DNA of 39,380 nt from a virus, in the IMG/VR virus record IMGVR_UViG_3300037493_006139, positions 1 through 39,380 of that record; one strand, 5' to 3'. Made by a program: the position numbers and the translations under genes. Numbering within the stretch: the first letter of the stretch is position 1; the number at the start of each line of letters is the position of its first letter. This document shows positions 16,591 through 23,410 of the stretch, piece after piece. The notes beneath the pieces are model-generated. The model did not search any database. It had not been told where the DNA came from and was given only the letters and a program-made list of their open reading frames with translations.

Positions 16591-18387
16591 ATGCTCCTCG
16601 CGCTCATCCTCGCCCAGGCGCTTCAGCCGGCGTCGCCCGAGGGGCCGATTTTCAGCAACCCGGCGACGCTGAGCCGCTACGCCTTCTTCGAGGCGTTCCC
16701 CGCGTCCGGCGCGGGTACCTTCGGCGCGTGCAGCACGACCCCGCCGACCGGCGCGAAGGGCGAGGTCATCACCGTGTCCCGCTCAACCGAAGCGTGGTGC
16801 ACCAAGGACGACTACTCGCTGGCGTTTCTTGCTGCGAATCAGGCCCGTGTGATGTCGGGCACGGGTGGCACCACTCCTCTGATGATCTTTGCGGAGCCTG
16901 CTGCAACCAACTCGTTCCTGAACAACCGCGACCTCTCGCAGGCATCGACGACGAAGACGAGCATGACGTGCGCCAAGACGGCTACCGGGGTCGATGGCGT
17001 GGCGAACTCAGCGACGCGATGCACGGCCACGGGCGCGAACGGCACCGCGCTTCAGGCACTCGTCATCGCGGCGGCCACGCGCAACACCTCACTGTACATC
17101 CGTCGCGCAGTCGGGACGCTTGAGGTCGACGTGACGCGCGACAATGGGGCTACGTGGAGCAATATCACCGCGTCGCTCACTGGCACCATGAAGCGCGTGG
17201 TCTCGGCCGAGGCGATCGGCTGCGCATACGGAAACTGCATCATCGTCCCGGCAATGACGGGTGGCGGCGCAAACCCGACCATCGGCATCCGCATCGTCAA
17301 CTCTGGCGACGCCGTCGACATCGACCTCGTGCAGGACGAGCCCGGCTCCTACCCGTCGAGCCCCATCACCGTGGCCGGTACGCCATTCACGCGCGTGGCT
17401 GAATCCATCTCCGTGCCGTCTGCGCAGTCCATCGGGTGTCTCTCGTACTCGGTGATGATGACCGGCTTCACCGGCACCTACGCAACGGGCGCCGACTCGC
17501 GGATCGACGGCACGCACTTTTACTCGTCGTACATCGACGCCAACGCCGCAGACCTCGGCGGCGCAGCCAGTTGCTACGCGTATTCTGGAGCCGGTACTGC
17601 CGCACAGACGACCGTCTTTGTTCCGCCGCTTGGGCCGACTCCCATCCGTTGCTCGTTGAGTCCAGGCGTGTCCATGCAGACGTCGATGCTGGGGACGCCA
17701 AACACTATCGCCACCGCTGCGTCCTCGCAGGCCTTCTCCACCATCACGCTCGGTGGCGGCATCAGCGTGCTTGGCGGACTCATTGGGGCCATCAAGGCAG
17801 ATCCAGACAGGTCGAAGTGTACGGGCGGAATCACGCACCCCACCGCGATTGCGTGGGTGGGGGACAGCCTCACTCTTGGCGATGCGGCCGCTCCGTCGCG
17901 CCCGCCTGCAGTGCTGCGCGGCCTGAAGCCCAGTCGCACCATCTACAACCTCGGCATCAACTCGCAGTCTGTCGCGGGCTGTGCCGTGGGCGCGCGTGGC
18001 GCGATTGCCGCCAGAGCAAAGACGCTCGTCATGTTGTGCGGCGTCAACGACATCGCCGCATCGACGCCTGCCGCGACCGTTTGGGCCGCACTGCAGGTGC
18101 CCCTCAATGAGGCCAAGGCGGCAGGCATGACGGTGATTCCGGTGTTGCTGACTCCGTGGGCGGCGGCCGTCACTTGGAGCGCGCCGAAGCAAACCGAGAC
18201 GACTGCACTGAACGTGCTGATTCAGGCGTGGTGCACAGCCAACGGCGCGACGTGCGTCAACACCGACTCGCTCGGGACCGGCTCGCCGCTGTCGCTCACC
18301 GCAGGCAACAACTCAGGCGATGGACTGCACCTCTCTCCAGCGGGTGGTGCTGCCCTCGCTGCTCTCGTCGCGGCGGCCAACCCATGA
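16591..18387 (+). CDS. Tailspike-like protein with C-terminal SGNH (GDSL) esterase domain
   Basis: 598 residues. Residues 1-12 are hydrophobic (LLALILAQAL) and could act as a signal. Residues about 20-400 are Thr/Ser/Ala/Gly-rich, beta-like and contain many cysteines; this part looks like a lectin-type binding region. Residues about 415-598 are an SGNH hydrolase: block I GDS at 424-426 with Ser426 as nucleophile, block II around YNLGINSQS, block III GVND at 484-487 and block V DGLH at 577-580 (Asp577, His580). Such domains remove acetyl groups from polysaccharides and in phages act on capsule, O-antigen or slime during adsorption. Its place after the fibre gene supports that role. Codon use in parts is less GC-rich than in the core genes, as is common for exchangeable receptor-binding genes. 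Confidence 0.8.
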   Translation: MLLALILAQALQPASPEGPIFSNPATLSRYAFFEAFPASGAGTFGACSTTPPTGAKGEVITVSRSTEAWCTKDDYSLAFLAANQARVMSGTGGTTPLMIFAEPAATNSFLNNRDLSQASTTKTSMTCAKTATGVDGVANSATRCTATGANGTALQALVIAAATRNTSLYIRRAVGTLEVDVTRDNGATWSNITASLTGTMKRVVSAEAIGCAYGNCIIVPAMTGGGANPTIGIRIVNSGDAVDIDLVQDEPGSYPSSPITVAGTPFTRVAESISVPSAQSIGCLSYSVMMTGFTGTYATGADSRIDGTHFYSSYIDANAADLGGAASCYAYSGAGTAAQTTVFVPPLGPTPIRCSLSPGVSMQTSMLGTPNTIATAASSQAFSTITLGGGISVLGGLIGAIKADPDRSKCTGGITHPTAIAWVGDSLTLGDAAAPSRPPAVLRGLKPSRTIYNLGINSQSVAGCAVGARGAIAARAKTLVMLCGVNDIAASTPAATVWAALQVPLNEAKAAGMTVIPVLLTPWAAAVTWSAPKQTETTALNVLIQAWCTANGATCVNTDSLGTGSPLSLTAGNNSGDGLHLSPAGGAALAALVAAANP

Positions 18388-18665
18388 AGAAGCGCATCCT
18401 CGCAGGCGTCCTCGTCGCGGCCGGTGCTCTCGGCCTCGCTCTCGTCCCCGATTCTCCCCGTGAAGGCTGCGACGCTCGCTGCTGCCGTCGCCCGGCTGGC
18501 GCGCCCGTCGAGTCCTGCCTGCGCCGCGACCCGCACACGGGCATCGCCACCGACTTCGGGGACCTCAACACCATGCCGGGCACCCACGCTGTCGGCTCGG
18601 GGTGCGAGGCTACGGAGTGCGTGCTGGGTGTCGGCGTCGAGTGGCTGGACGGGGGTGCGTTGTGA
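18384..18665 (+). CDS. Small exported or membrane-anchored protein, unknown function
   Basis: 93 residues. The ATG at 18384 overlaps the SGNH gene stop (ATGA). The N-terminus is MKKR followed by a hydrophobic segment (residues 5-21, ILAGVLVAAGALGLALV), which is a Sec signal peptide or signal anchor. The rest has seven cysteines, including a CDARCC cluster near residue 29 and CEATEC near 74, suggesting an exported disulfide-bonded protein. I recognise no family. It ends with a GTGA overlap to a 23-codon ORF. Its C-terminal pattern (ECVLGVGVEWL) resembles that ORF. Confidence 0.6.
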   Translation: MKKRILAGVLVAAGALGLALVPDSPREGCDARCCRRPAGAPVESCLRRDPHTGIATDFGDLNTMPGTHAVGSGCEATECVLGVGVEWLDGGAL

Positions 18666-18675
18666 GCGGCGCTGA
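18661..18675 (+). repeat. 15-bp near-direct repeat flanking the second HNH gene (partner 19243-19257)
   Basis: TGTGAGCGGCGCTGA at 18661-18675 and TGTGAGCGGCGCCGA at 19243-19257 differ at one base. Each includes a GTG start overlapping an upstream stop. They bracket the HNH gene at 18741-19247, so they could mark where it was inserted next to the start of the 19244 gene. They could also simply be two similar start regions. Confidence 0.55.
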
Positions 18676-18733
18676 GTGCGTCCCGGTCGAGTGCTCGGTG
18701 GTGGCCGGGGACGTGCCCTTCGAGTGGTTGTGA
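18662..18733 (+). CDS. 23-codon ORF, possible remnant or micro-protein
   Basis: GTG at 18662 overlaps the preceding stop (GTGA), and the frame ends with TGA at 18731-18733, 7 bp before the HNH gene. The product starts MSGAEC and ends FEWL. Two things make it notable. Its first 11 bases after GTG match the start of the gene at 19244 (MSGAD...). Its body also resembles the C-terminus of the previous gene (C, EC, V, EWL in the same order). It may be the cut-off start of an ancestral gene interrupted by the HNH gene rather than a functional peptide. Confidence 0.35.
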   Translation: MSGAECVPVECSVVAGDVPFEWL

Positions 18734-18740
18734 GGACGCC

Positions 18741-19247
18741 ATGACCAAGCATCGACGCTGCTCAAACGACCGCGAAGTTTTCGAGGCCAAGACGGAGCCC
18801 GAGCCAAACACCGGTTGCTGGCTCTGGACCGGCAAGATGTTCCGCAACGGCTACGGCTGCGTCTCGTCTGGCCCCAAGGGCAACGAGCGCTACCTCCTGG
18901 CGCACCGAGTGAGCCGCGAGTTGTTCCACGGAGACCGCCCCGATGTCGTCATGCACTCGTGCGACAACAGGGCCTGCGTCAACCCGGCGCACCTCCGCGC
19001 AGGCACGCAGATGGACAACGTCAAAGACTGCATGGCCAAGGGCAGGAAGACTGCGCCGCCCAGGCTTGATGGGTCGTTGCGCCACAACGCCAAGCTGACC
19101 GAGTCCGACATCTCCGAGATTGCCCGGATGCGTCGCGAAGGCATGTCGCAGCGGCTCGTGGGCGAGGCGTTCGGCGTGAAGCAGGCGCTCATCTCGAAGA
19201 TTGAGCGCGGTCTCGCATGGAAGCACGTCCCCCAGGACTGGCTGTGA
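18741..19247 (+). CDS. Second HNH homing-type endonuclease with C-terminal HTH
   Basis: 168 residues, the same length and plan as the enzyme at 14401. The HNH_3-type core runs from CWLW at 26-29 through His55 (AHRVSRELFHG), HSCDN at 72-76 and CVNPAH at 79-84. The C-terminal region (about 115-160) contains KLTESDISEIARMRREGMS and GEAFGVKQALISKIERG, a clear helix-turn-helix, then W..V. It is placed just before the lysis genes; its TGA overlaps the GTG of the next gene. Codon third positions are more mixed than in the neighbours. The role is likely self-propagation by cutting related phage DNA; target unknown. Confidence 0.87.
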   Translation: MTKHRRCSNDREVFEAKTEPEPNTGCWLWTGKMFRNGYGCVSSGPKGNERYLLAHRVSRELFHGDRPDVVMHSCDNRACVNPAHLRAGTQMDNVKDCMAKGRKTAPPRLDGSLRHNAKLTESDISEIARMRREGMSQRLVGEAFGVKQALISKIERGLAWKHVPQDWL

Positions 19248-19516
19248 GCGGCGCCGATTCGCTGTCGGCGTGGATCATCGCCGCCGTGGCGGCCGCCATC
19301 CTCGGCGTGCTCGCGTACCTGGTGCGTGCCGCGTTCGAAGGCGTCCAGCGCGGCCTGACGGAGCTGGGCGGCAAGCTCGACAGCATGGCGAAGGCGATGG
19401 CCGCGACCGACGTTCACGCGGCCGGATTCGAGAGCGAGGTGAGGGGCGAGCTCCGGGCGCTCCGCGAGCGGCTCGACCGGCTCGAGCGGGACATGAGCGA
19501 GGGTATGGTCCGATGA
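19244..19516 (+). CDS. Membrane protein with N-terminal TM helix and coiled coil (lysis-cassette candidate)
   Basis: 90 residues from the GTG that overlaps the HNH stop; a longer frame upstream would overlap the HNH gene without reason. Residues 8-29 (SAWIIAAVAAAILGVLAYLV) are one transmembrane helix. Residues about 33-85 form a charged helix with heptad-like Leu spacing (LTELGGKLDSM, then LRALRERLDRLERDM). One TM followed by a coiled coil fits an inner-membrane spanin or a small holin accessory. It directly precedes the amidase gene with a 4-bp overlap, which supports a lysis role. I cannot decide between holin and spanin. Confidence 0.6.
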   Translation: MSGADSLSAWIIAAVAAAILGVLAYLVRAAFEGVQRGLTELGGKLDSMAKAMAATDVHAAGFESEVRGELRALRERLDRLERDMSEGMVR

Positions 19517-20037
19517 GCGCCCCCATGCCCGCGTGGCTCGACCACGACTGGACCATCGCCGTCGAGGCCCCGCTCCGCTCCGCCCCGTCGACGCGCAGCC
19601 GCGAGCTGCTGGAGCAGGTGGTGGCCCAGTTCGCCGTCGAGGCCTGCCCGCGCTACCAGCGCCGCGACATCACCGGCGACGGCAAGGCCGAGACCTTCTG
19701 CAACGCGTACGTCCGCGACGTCCTGCAGGCCCTCACCGCGCCCGTGCCGTGGGGGCTGCTGGCCAACCAGCTCGTGACGTGGCTCGAGTCGCCGGAGGGC
19801 AGGGGGCGCGGCTGGGCCACGGTCTCCGCCCACGCCGCGCACGGGCTGGCCAACGAGGGCTTCCCGTGCGTCGCGGGCTGGCGCAACGAGAGCGGTACCG
19901 GGCACGTCGCCGTGGTGATGCCGAGCCACGACGCGCCGGGGCTCTTCATCGCCCAGGCCGGTCGCGTCAACTTCAGCCTGGGCCCGCTCGCGCGTGGGTT
20001 CGGGTCCGCTGTTCCGCTGTTCTTCGCTCACCCCTGA
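19513..20037 (+). CDS. Endolysin candidate: Cys-His (NlpC/P60-CHAP-like) peptidoglycan amidase
   Basis: 174 residues, no signal peptide. The likely catalytic cysteine is Cys63 in a helix ETFCNAYVRDVL, preceded by an Asp/Gly-rich loop (DITGDGK, 52-58) that resembles the calcium-binding loop before the Cys in CHAP domains. The likely catalytic His is His131 in SGTGHVAVVMP. The order Cys helix, then GHVAVV strand, then a terminal strand (FGSAVPLFFAHP) fits the NlpC/P60-CHAP superfamily. In this position, between the TM protein and the holin-like gene, it would cut cell-wall peptides at lysis. The exact bond is not predictable. A close alternative is a papain-like amidase of another branch. Confidence 0.7.
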   Translation: MSAPMPAWLDHDWTIAVEAPLRSAPSTRSRELLEQVVAQFAVEACPRYQRRDITGDGKAETFCNAYVRDVLQALTAPVPWGLLANQLVTWLESPEGRGRGWATVSAHAAHGLANEGFPCVAGWRNESGTGHVAVVMPSHDAPGLFIAQAGRVNFSLGPLARGFGSAVPLFFAHP

Positions 20038-20045
20038 AAGGCACC
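20032..20045 (+). repeat. 14-bp repeat CCCTGAAAGGCACC carrying a ribosome site (second copy 20294-20307)
   Basis: The exact 14-mer occurs at 20032-20045 and 20294-20307. Each contains GAAAGG 6-7 nt upstream of an ATG (20049 and 20310). In the first copy the TGA is also the endolysin stop codon; in the second it lies in the spacer. A duplicated initiation region is the simplest reading, which suggests that the gene between them was inserted with its ribosome site. Confidence 0.6.
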
Positions 20046-20048
20046 GCC

Positions 20049-20279
20049 ATGAGTCCCACTCCCACCGTCGGCCGCATCGTCCACTACCAGGCGCACGGGT
20101 CGCCCGACGGCACCCACAAGCCGGCCGCCCGCGCGGCCGTCGTCACCGAAGTCTTCAGCCCCACGTGCGCCAGCCTCTGCGTGCTCAACCCCGGAGGCCT
20201 CTTCTTCAACACGTCGGTCCAGCTGGACGAGTCCGAGACGCCGCGCGGCGGGACCTGGCGCTGGCCGCCCCGCTCCTGA
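20049..20279 (+). CDS. Small conserved-type phage protein, unknown function
   Basis: 76 residues, ATG with GAAAGG upstream. The layout VGRIVHYQAHGSPDG (residues 7-21), then PAARAAVVTEVF, CVLNPGGLFFNTSV and a final GTWRWPPRS is one I have seen in many small phage and bacterial proteins near lysis genes. It looks like a compact beta domain. No catalytic residues or membrane segment are visible. Function is unknown; presence between the endolysin and holin-like genes does not prove a lysis role. Confidence 0.7.
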   Translation: MSPTPTVGRIVHYQAHGSPDGTHKPAARAAVVTEVFSPTCASLCVLNPGGLFFNTSVQLDESETPRGGTWRWPPRS

Positions 20280-20309
20280 CTTCCACCTCCTCACCCTGAA
20301 AGGCACCAC

Positions 20310-20825
20310 ATGCGTCTCCGCTTCCTCTCCTTCGTGCTCCTCCTGACTCTCTTCGCTCTCCCCGCCCTGGCGCAGGTGGCGCCCACGGCTGCCCCTCCCA
20401 CCGCCGGGGAGGCCTTCTTTGCCCAGGCTGGGCCCGTGCTGGTCGACCTGGTGATGGCGGGCGCCCTCGGCCTGATGACGCTCCTGGCGGGCTTCCTGCG
20501 CGCCCGGAGCGCCGAGAGCCGGGCGGCCAAGGTGGGCTCCGTCATCACCGAGGCGGCCCGTGCTGCCGTGCTCGAGCTCGACGCCACCCTGAAGCCCAAG
20601 CTGAAGGAGTACCTGGCGGACGGCAAGCTGAGCGACGCGGAGAAGGCGGAGCTGAAGCAGGCGGCCGTCGACCTGCTCAAGACGAAGCTGCCCATCGGGC
20701 TCCTCGACACCGCGGGCAAGGTCTTCGGGGCCTTCACGGAGACGCTCATCGCCGGGAAGATTGAGCAGGCCGTCGCGGAGAAGAACGCCCTCGAGGGGCC
20801 GGCAGTGTCCCCTCCGCCGGCCTGA
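20310..20825 (+). CDS. Holin-like membrane protein with signal peptide
   Basis: 171 residues. Residues 1-21 form a clear signal peptide ending ALA-Q. A second hydrophobic segment lies at about 43-65 (VLVDLVMAGALGLMTLLAGFL). A long charged helix follows (about 66-155), with repeated Lys/Glu/Ala and the segment LSDAEKAELKQAAVDLL. The arrangement, TM then long helical tail, resembles LL-H-type holins. The gene follows the endolysin region. It could instead be an envelope or spanin-type protein. The assignment is moderate. Confidence 0.55.
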   Translation: MRLRFLSFVLLLTLFALPALAQVAPTAAPPTAGEAFFAQAGPVLVDLVMAGALGLMTLLAGFLRARSAESRAAKVGSVITEAARAAVLELDATLKPKLKEYLADGKLSDAEKAELKQAAVDLLKTKLPIGLLDTAGKVFGAFTETLIAGKIEQAVAEKNALEGPAVSPPPA

Positions 20826-20863
20826 CGGACGACGTCCCCCGCGCCGAGCTCGACACTGAGCCG

Positions 20864-21100
20864 GTGCGGGAGGCCATCCGGTCAGGCCTCGAGCGCGCTG
20901 GGCAGTTGCCCGTGGGCGCCGGCTACGCGGAGGTGACAGTCGGGGCGCGCGGGCAGAGCGAAGCGCTGGTGGGGTTTGCTCGCGGGGAGCTCGGCTGGCG
21001 CCCTCGCGCTGGCGTGGCCGTCTTCGGCTACGGGGAGGGCACCATCTCCGGCGCCGGCCCTGCGTGGGCTGCAGGACTCGGCGCGCGGGTCAGGTGGTAG
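20864..21100 (+). CDS. Small protein ending the rightward late operon, start uncertain
   Basis: 78 residues from GTG 20864, which has only a weak ribosome site. The same frame is open back to 20765 and reads like protein between 20822 and 20864 (Asp/Glu-rich), but contains no ATG, GTG or TTG there. Either the start is 20864 or translation enters from the preceding gene. The product is Gly-rich with alternating aromatic and small residues toward the C-terminus (GVAVFGYGEG, then GARVRW), like a small beta-barrel or outer-membrane strand pattern. Family unknown. The next gene runs in the opposite direction and ends 9 bp away. Confidence 0.5.
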   Translation: MREAIRSGLERAGQLPVGAGYAEVTVGARGQSEALVGFARGELGWRPRAGVAVFGYGEGTISGAGPAWAAGLGARVRW

Positions 21101-21109
21101 CGGACCAAC

Positions 21110-21358
21110 TCACGGCGACCGCTCGGCCTTCGCAATGGCGGCGGTTGCCTCGTCGAGCGAGGCGAGGGTGTGGCCCGTGGCCTCTTTGATGATGCGCTTG
21201 AGCGCCGCCAGCAGGTCAGGCGCGGCGGCGATGAGATCGCCATCGCGCTCGTAGACGACCGACGCGACGTCTTCGTCGGTGGCGCCGCCGTCCTTCTCCA
21301 CGAAGACAACGCCAGCGACCCGGTCAAACACCCAAGGTTCCTGCGTGTGCCTGCTCAC
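21110..21358 (-). CDS. Small phage protein of the LIAAAPDLLAAL type
   Basis: 82 residues, GTG start overlapping the stop of the upstream gene (GTGA). Its central segment ERDGDLIAAAPDLLAALKRI (about residues 40-59) is a very common signature of small phage proteins of unknown function, usually found in early operons. The N-terminus has a beta-like segment with RHTQEPWVFDR. It is the last gene of the leftward operon and converges on the late operon. No known role. Confidence 0.75.
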   Translation of the reverse strand: MSRHTQEPWVFDRVAGVVFVEKDGGATDEDVASVVYERDGDLIAAAPDLLAALKRIIKEATGHTLASLDEATAAIAKAERSP

Positions 21359-21585
21359 GACTTCACCTCCTTCGTGTGCAGCACCTGGTTCAGCGCGGCG
21401 CAGCACCCGTCAGCGAGCGCCCGCGTGGCGAAGGTCTGAACGTGGGCACGCTTGGGCGTGCCGAAGAAGTACGTCTCTCCATTGTGGCCGCTCTTGCTGC
21501 CCGGGTAGACGAGCGCCTCGACGCGCCACCGGAAGCCGTTGGGCGTCGCTACCGGCTTCACCGCGTACGTGTCGACGGCGCTCAC
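21355..21585 (-). CDS. Hypothetical small protein
   Basis: 76 residues, GTG start overlapping the parB-like stop (GTGA). The product has beta-like segments (AVKPVATPNGFRWRVEALVYPG), then HNGETYFFGTPKRAHVQTFAT and a short Cys-Cys pair in the C-terminal helix. I do not recognise a family. It is coupled to both neighbours by 4-bp overlaps and so is a true member of the leftward operon. Confidence 0.65.
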   Translation of the reverse strand: MSAVDTYAVKPVATPNGFRWRVEALVYPGSKSGHNGETYFFGTPKRAHVQTFATRALADGCCAALNQVLHTKEVKS

Positions 21586-23255
21586 GCCGCCGCCTTCCCC
21601 TCAAGCTGCGCCTTCACCATCGCCTCGACGTCGAGCCCGCTCGACTCGGCCAGCTCGATGAAGTCCTCGCCGAAGCCCTGGTAGGTGGAGAACTGGTCGT
21701 CCGCGTCCTCGTGCCACACGCACGCCAGCAGCTCGTCCATGGTGGCGCCCTTCTCGAACCAGTCGGTGCCCAGCTTCTTGCCGAACACCATGCTGAAGCG
21801 CTCCAGTGTGCGCTCGCCGAAGCCCATGCGCGTGGCGATGAAGCGCGCGGCGGGCAGGGTGAACTTCTTGGAGAGCCCCTTCGTCACCTTCGCCAGCACC
21901 TCGGCCTTCACCGCGTCGCGTGCGTCGCGGAGCTGGCGCTCGGCGTCCTGCCTCGCGGGCGTCATCTTCTCGGCCCGGTCGACCTCGGCCTCCTCCTTCG
22001 CCACGGCCCAGCGCGCCTTCAAGTGCTTCGCCACCGCGGCCAGCGCGGCGTCGCCCACGTAGAGCTCGTAGACGGCGCCGTCACCGCCCTGGGCGAGGTG
22101 GAGCTGGGGGCGTTGCTCCGTCGGCACCTCCTCGATGAGCTGCTTCCAGGTGCGCTTCCCCTTGTCCTCCTGCACGACGACGTCGGCCTTCACGTAGCGG
22201 CTGGAGTAGGGGAGATCGCCGCGGGGCAGCAGCTTCTTCCCCTCGGCCAGCCCCAGCACCTTCGCGCCACCGGCCGCCGCCTTCTCGGCCTTCTTCGTCC
22301 ACGCCGCGCGCGCCTTGTTCTCGAAGCAGGCGACGTTGGCGCAGCTGGGCTTCGCCTTCGGGTTGTCGAAGAGACCCAGCATCCGCGCCGTGGCGCTGTT
22401 GTGGGGGCACACGCTGCAGGCCCCGGCCTCGGACACCAGCAGCTCATCGGTGAGCTTCCAGCTCGCGCCCGCCAGCGGGCGGCTCATGCGCTCCCGGATG
22501 AAGTCGACCTCCGCCTCGGCCGTGGTGTTGCGGCGCTCCCACTCCGGGCGACCGGCGAGCGCCTTGAGCGCCTCCGCCTGGGCCTTCTGCGAGGGCAGGG
22601 CGGCCAACGCCTGGGCCACGGTGAGGGACGTCTCGCCCTTCGTCAGCGCCTTGCGCACCTCGGCTGCGAGGCCGCACAGGGCCACGCGCTTCGTCACCCA
22701 GCTGGCCGACTGCCCCAGCTTCAGCGCCACCTGCGCCACCGAGTAGCCCGACAGCTCCATCAGGTAGCGGCACGCCTCGCCCTCGTCGAGGGGCGTGAGG
22801 TCGGAGCGGTTGATCTGCTCAGTGAGGTTGAGCTCGAGGGCCTGCACCGCCGTCAGCTCGTAGACGTCGCAGGGTAGCTGCGTCAGCCCGGCCTGCTTCG
22901 CCGCGGCCAGGCGCCGATTCCCGGCCCACACCTCGTAGACGGACTTGCCCGCCTCGTCGATCTCCCGCACCGAGAGGGCGCCGATGAAGCCGTTGGTCTC
23001 GATGCTGCGCACCAGCTGCTCGACGTCGCCCAGCTCCGAGCGGGGGTTGTTCGCCATCGGGCGGATCGAGCTGATGTCCACGTACATGCGCGTGCTGTCC
23101 ACCGTGCGGCGGTCGAAGTGCTCGAGCGCCTCGGCCTGCTTCTCGGAGACGGCCGTCGCGCCGGTCGCGTCGGCCAGCTCCTTCAGGAAACCCGGCTTGC
23201 CGCCCTTCGCCACAACCGCTTCATCAACCGTCACCTGCTTCTGCTTCTTCGCCAT
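21582..23255 (-). CDS. ParB/Spo0J-family DNA-binding protein with a zinc ribbon
   Basis: 557 residues, ATG preceded by AGGAG. Residues about 58-155 form a ParB N-terminal domain: DISSIRPMANNPR, GFIGALSVREI, the arginine box GNRRLAAAKQAG and an NLTEQINRSDLTPLDEGEA stretch. A helix-turn-helix follows (about 165-200: YSVAQVALKLGQSASWVTKRV). Farther on, a Cys4 cluster (CSVC, then CANVAC) lies in a setting typical of long phage and plasmid ParB-like proteins. No ParA partner is in the window, so plasmid-type partition is not shown; a regulator or DNA-organising role, with CTP binding through the arginine box, is possible. It is preceded by a 155-bp spacer with structured RNA, which may set its expression apart from upstream genes. 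Confidence 0.82.
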   Translation of the reverse strand: MAKKQKQVTVDEAVVAKGGKPGFLKELADATGATAVSEKQAEALEHFDRRTVDSTRMYVDISSIRPMANNPRSELGDVEQLVRSIETNGFIGALSVREIDEAGKSVYEVWAGNRRLAAAKQAGLTQLPCDVYELTAVQALELNLTEQINRSDLTPLDEGEACRYLMELSGYSVAQVALKLGQSASWVTKRVALCGLAAEVRKALTKGETSLTVAQALAALPSQKAQAEALKALAGRPEWERRNTTAEAEVDFIRERMSRPLAGASWKLTDELLVSEAGACSVCPHNSATARMLGLFDNPKAKPSCANVACFENKARAAWTKKAEKAAAGGAKVLGLAEGKKLLPRGDLPYSSRYVKADVVVQEDKGKRTWKQLIEEVPTEQRPQLHLAQGGDGAVYELYVGDAALAAVAKHLKARWAVAKEEAEVDRAEKMTPARQDAERQLRDARDAVKAEVLAKVTKGLSKKFTLPAARFIATRMGFGERTLERFSMVFGKKLGTDWFEKGATMDELLACVWHEDADDQFSTYQGFGEDFIELAESSGLDVEAMVKAQLEGKAAA

Positions 23256-23281
23256 GGGGTGCTCCTGGTGTTGCGAGTGAG

Positions 23282-23336
23282 TGGGCCAGTGCGGAGTCGA
23301 ACCGCAGCGGCTGCTCTCCTGAAGAGCGACCGGCCC
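23282..23336 (-). ncRNA. tRNA-like element (55 nt) lacking one arm, in the leader of the parB-like gene
   Basis: On the minus strand, 23336-23330 (GGGCCGG) pairs with 23289-23283 (CTGGCCC) as a 7-bp acceptor stem with one G-T pair, followed by A in the discriminator place. The T arm is canonical: stem TGCGG/CCGCA around loop TTCGACT, giving the consensus GGTTCGACTCC. Next to the acceptor is one more arm, GCTC-TTCAGGA-GAGC. Only 6 nt (AGCCGC) lie between that arm and the T arm, so either the anticodon arm or the D arm is absent. As an anticodon arm, its loop would have U33, CAG and a purine at 37. No CCA is encoded. It ends 26 nt before the ATG of the parB-like gene. Confidence 0.6.
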
Positions 23337-23340
23337 GAGA

Positions 23341-23404
23341 GCTGCGACCCGGCGGCGGGGGATGGGAAACCGCCGGGCGCAGCGAGGCGCGACGTGCGCG
23401 CCTC
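23341..23404 (-). other. Two tandem strong hairpins between the SSB-like and parB-like genes
   Basis: Bases 23384-23404 form an 8-bp stem (GAGGCGCG/CGCGCCTC) with a 5-nt loop, beginning 6 nt after the SSB-like stop on the minus strand. Bases 23341-23383 form a second hairpin: GCTGCG/CGCAGC plus CCCGGCGG/CCGCCGGG, one bulged A and a 14-nt purine-rich loop. The tRNA-like element follows after 4 nt. There is no U-tract, so a normal intrinsic terminator is unlikely; transcript protection, attenuation or factor-dependent stopping are possible. Confidence 0.65.
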
Positions 23405-23410
23405 AACGAC

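Noticed and set aside
20811-20863. Programmed frameshift joining the holin-like gene to the last late gene
   Set aside because: The overlap region shows no X-XXY-YYZ slippery sequence or clear downstream structure; kept only as a question.
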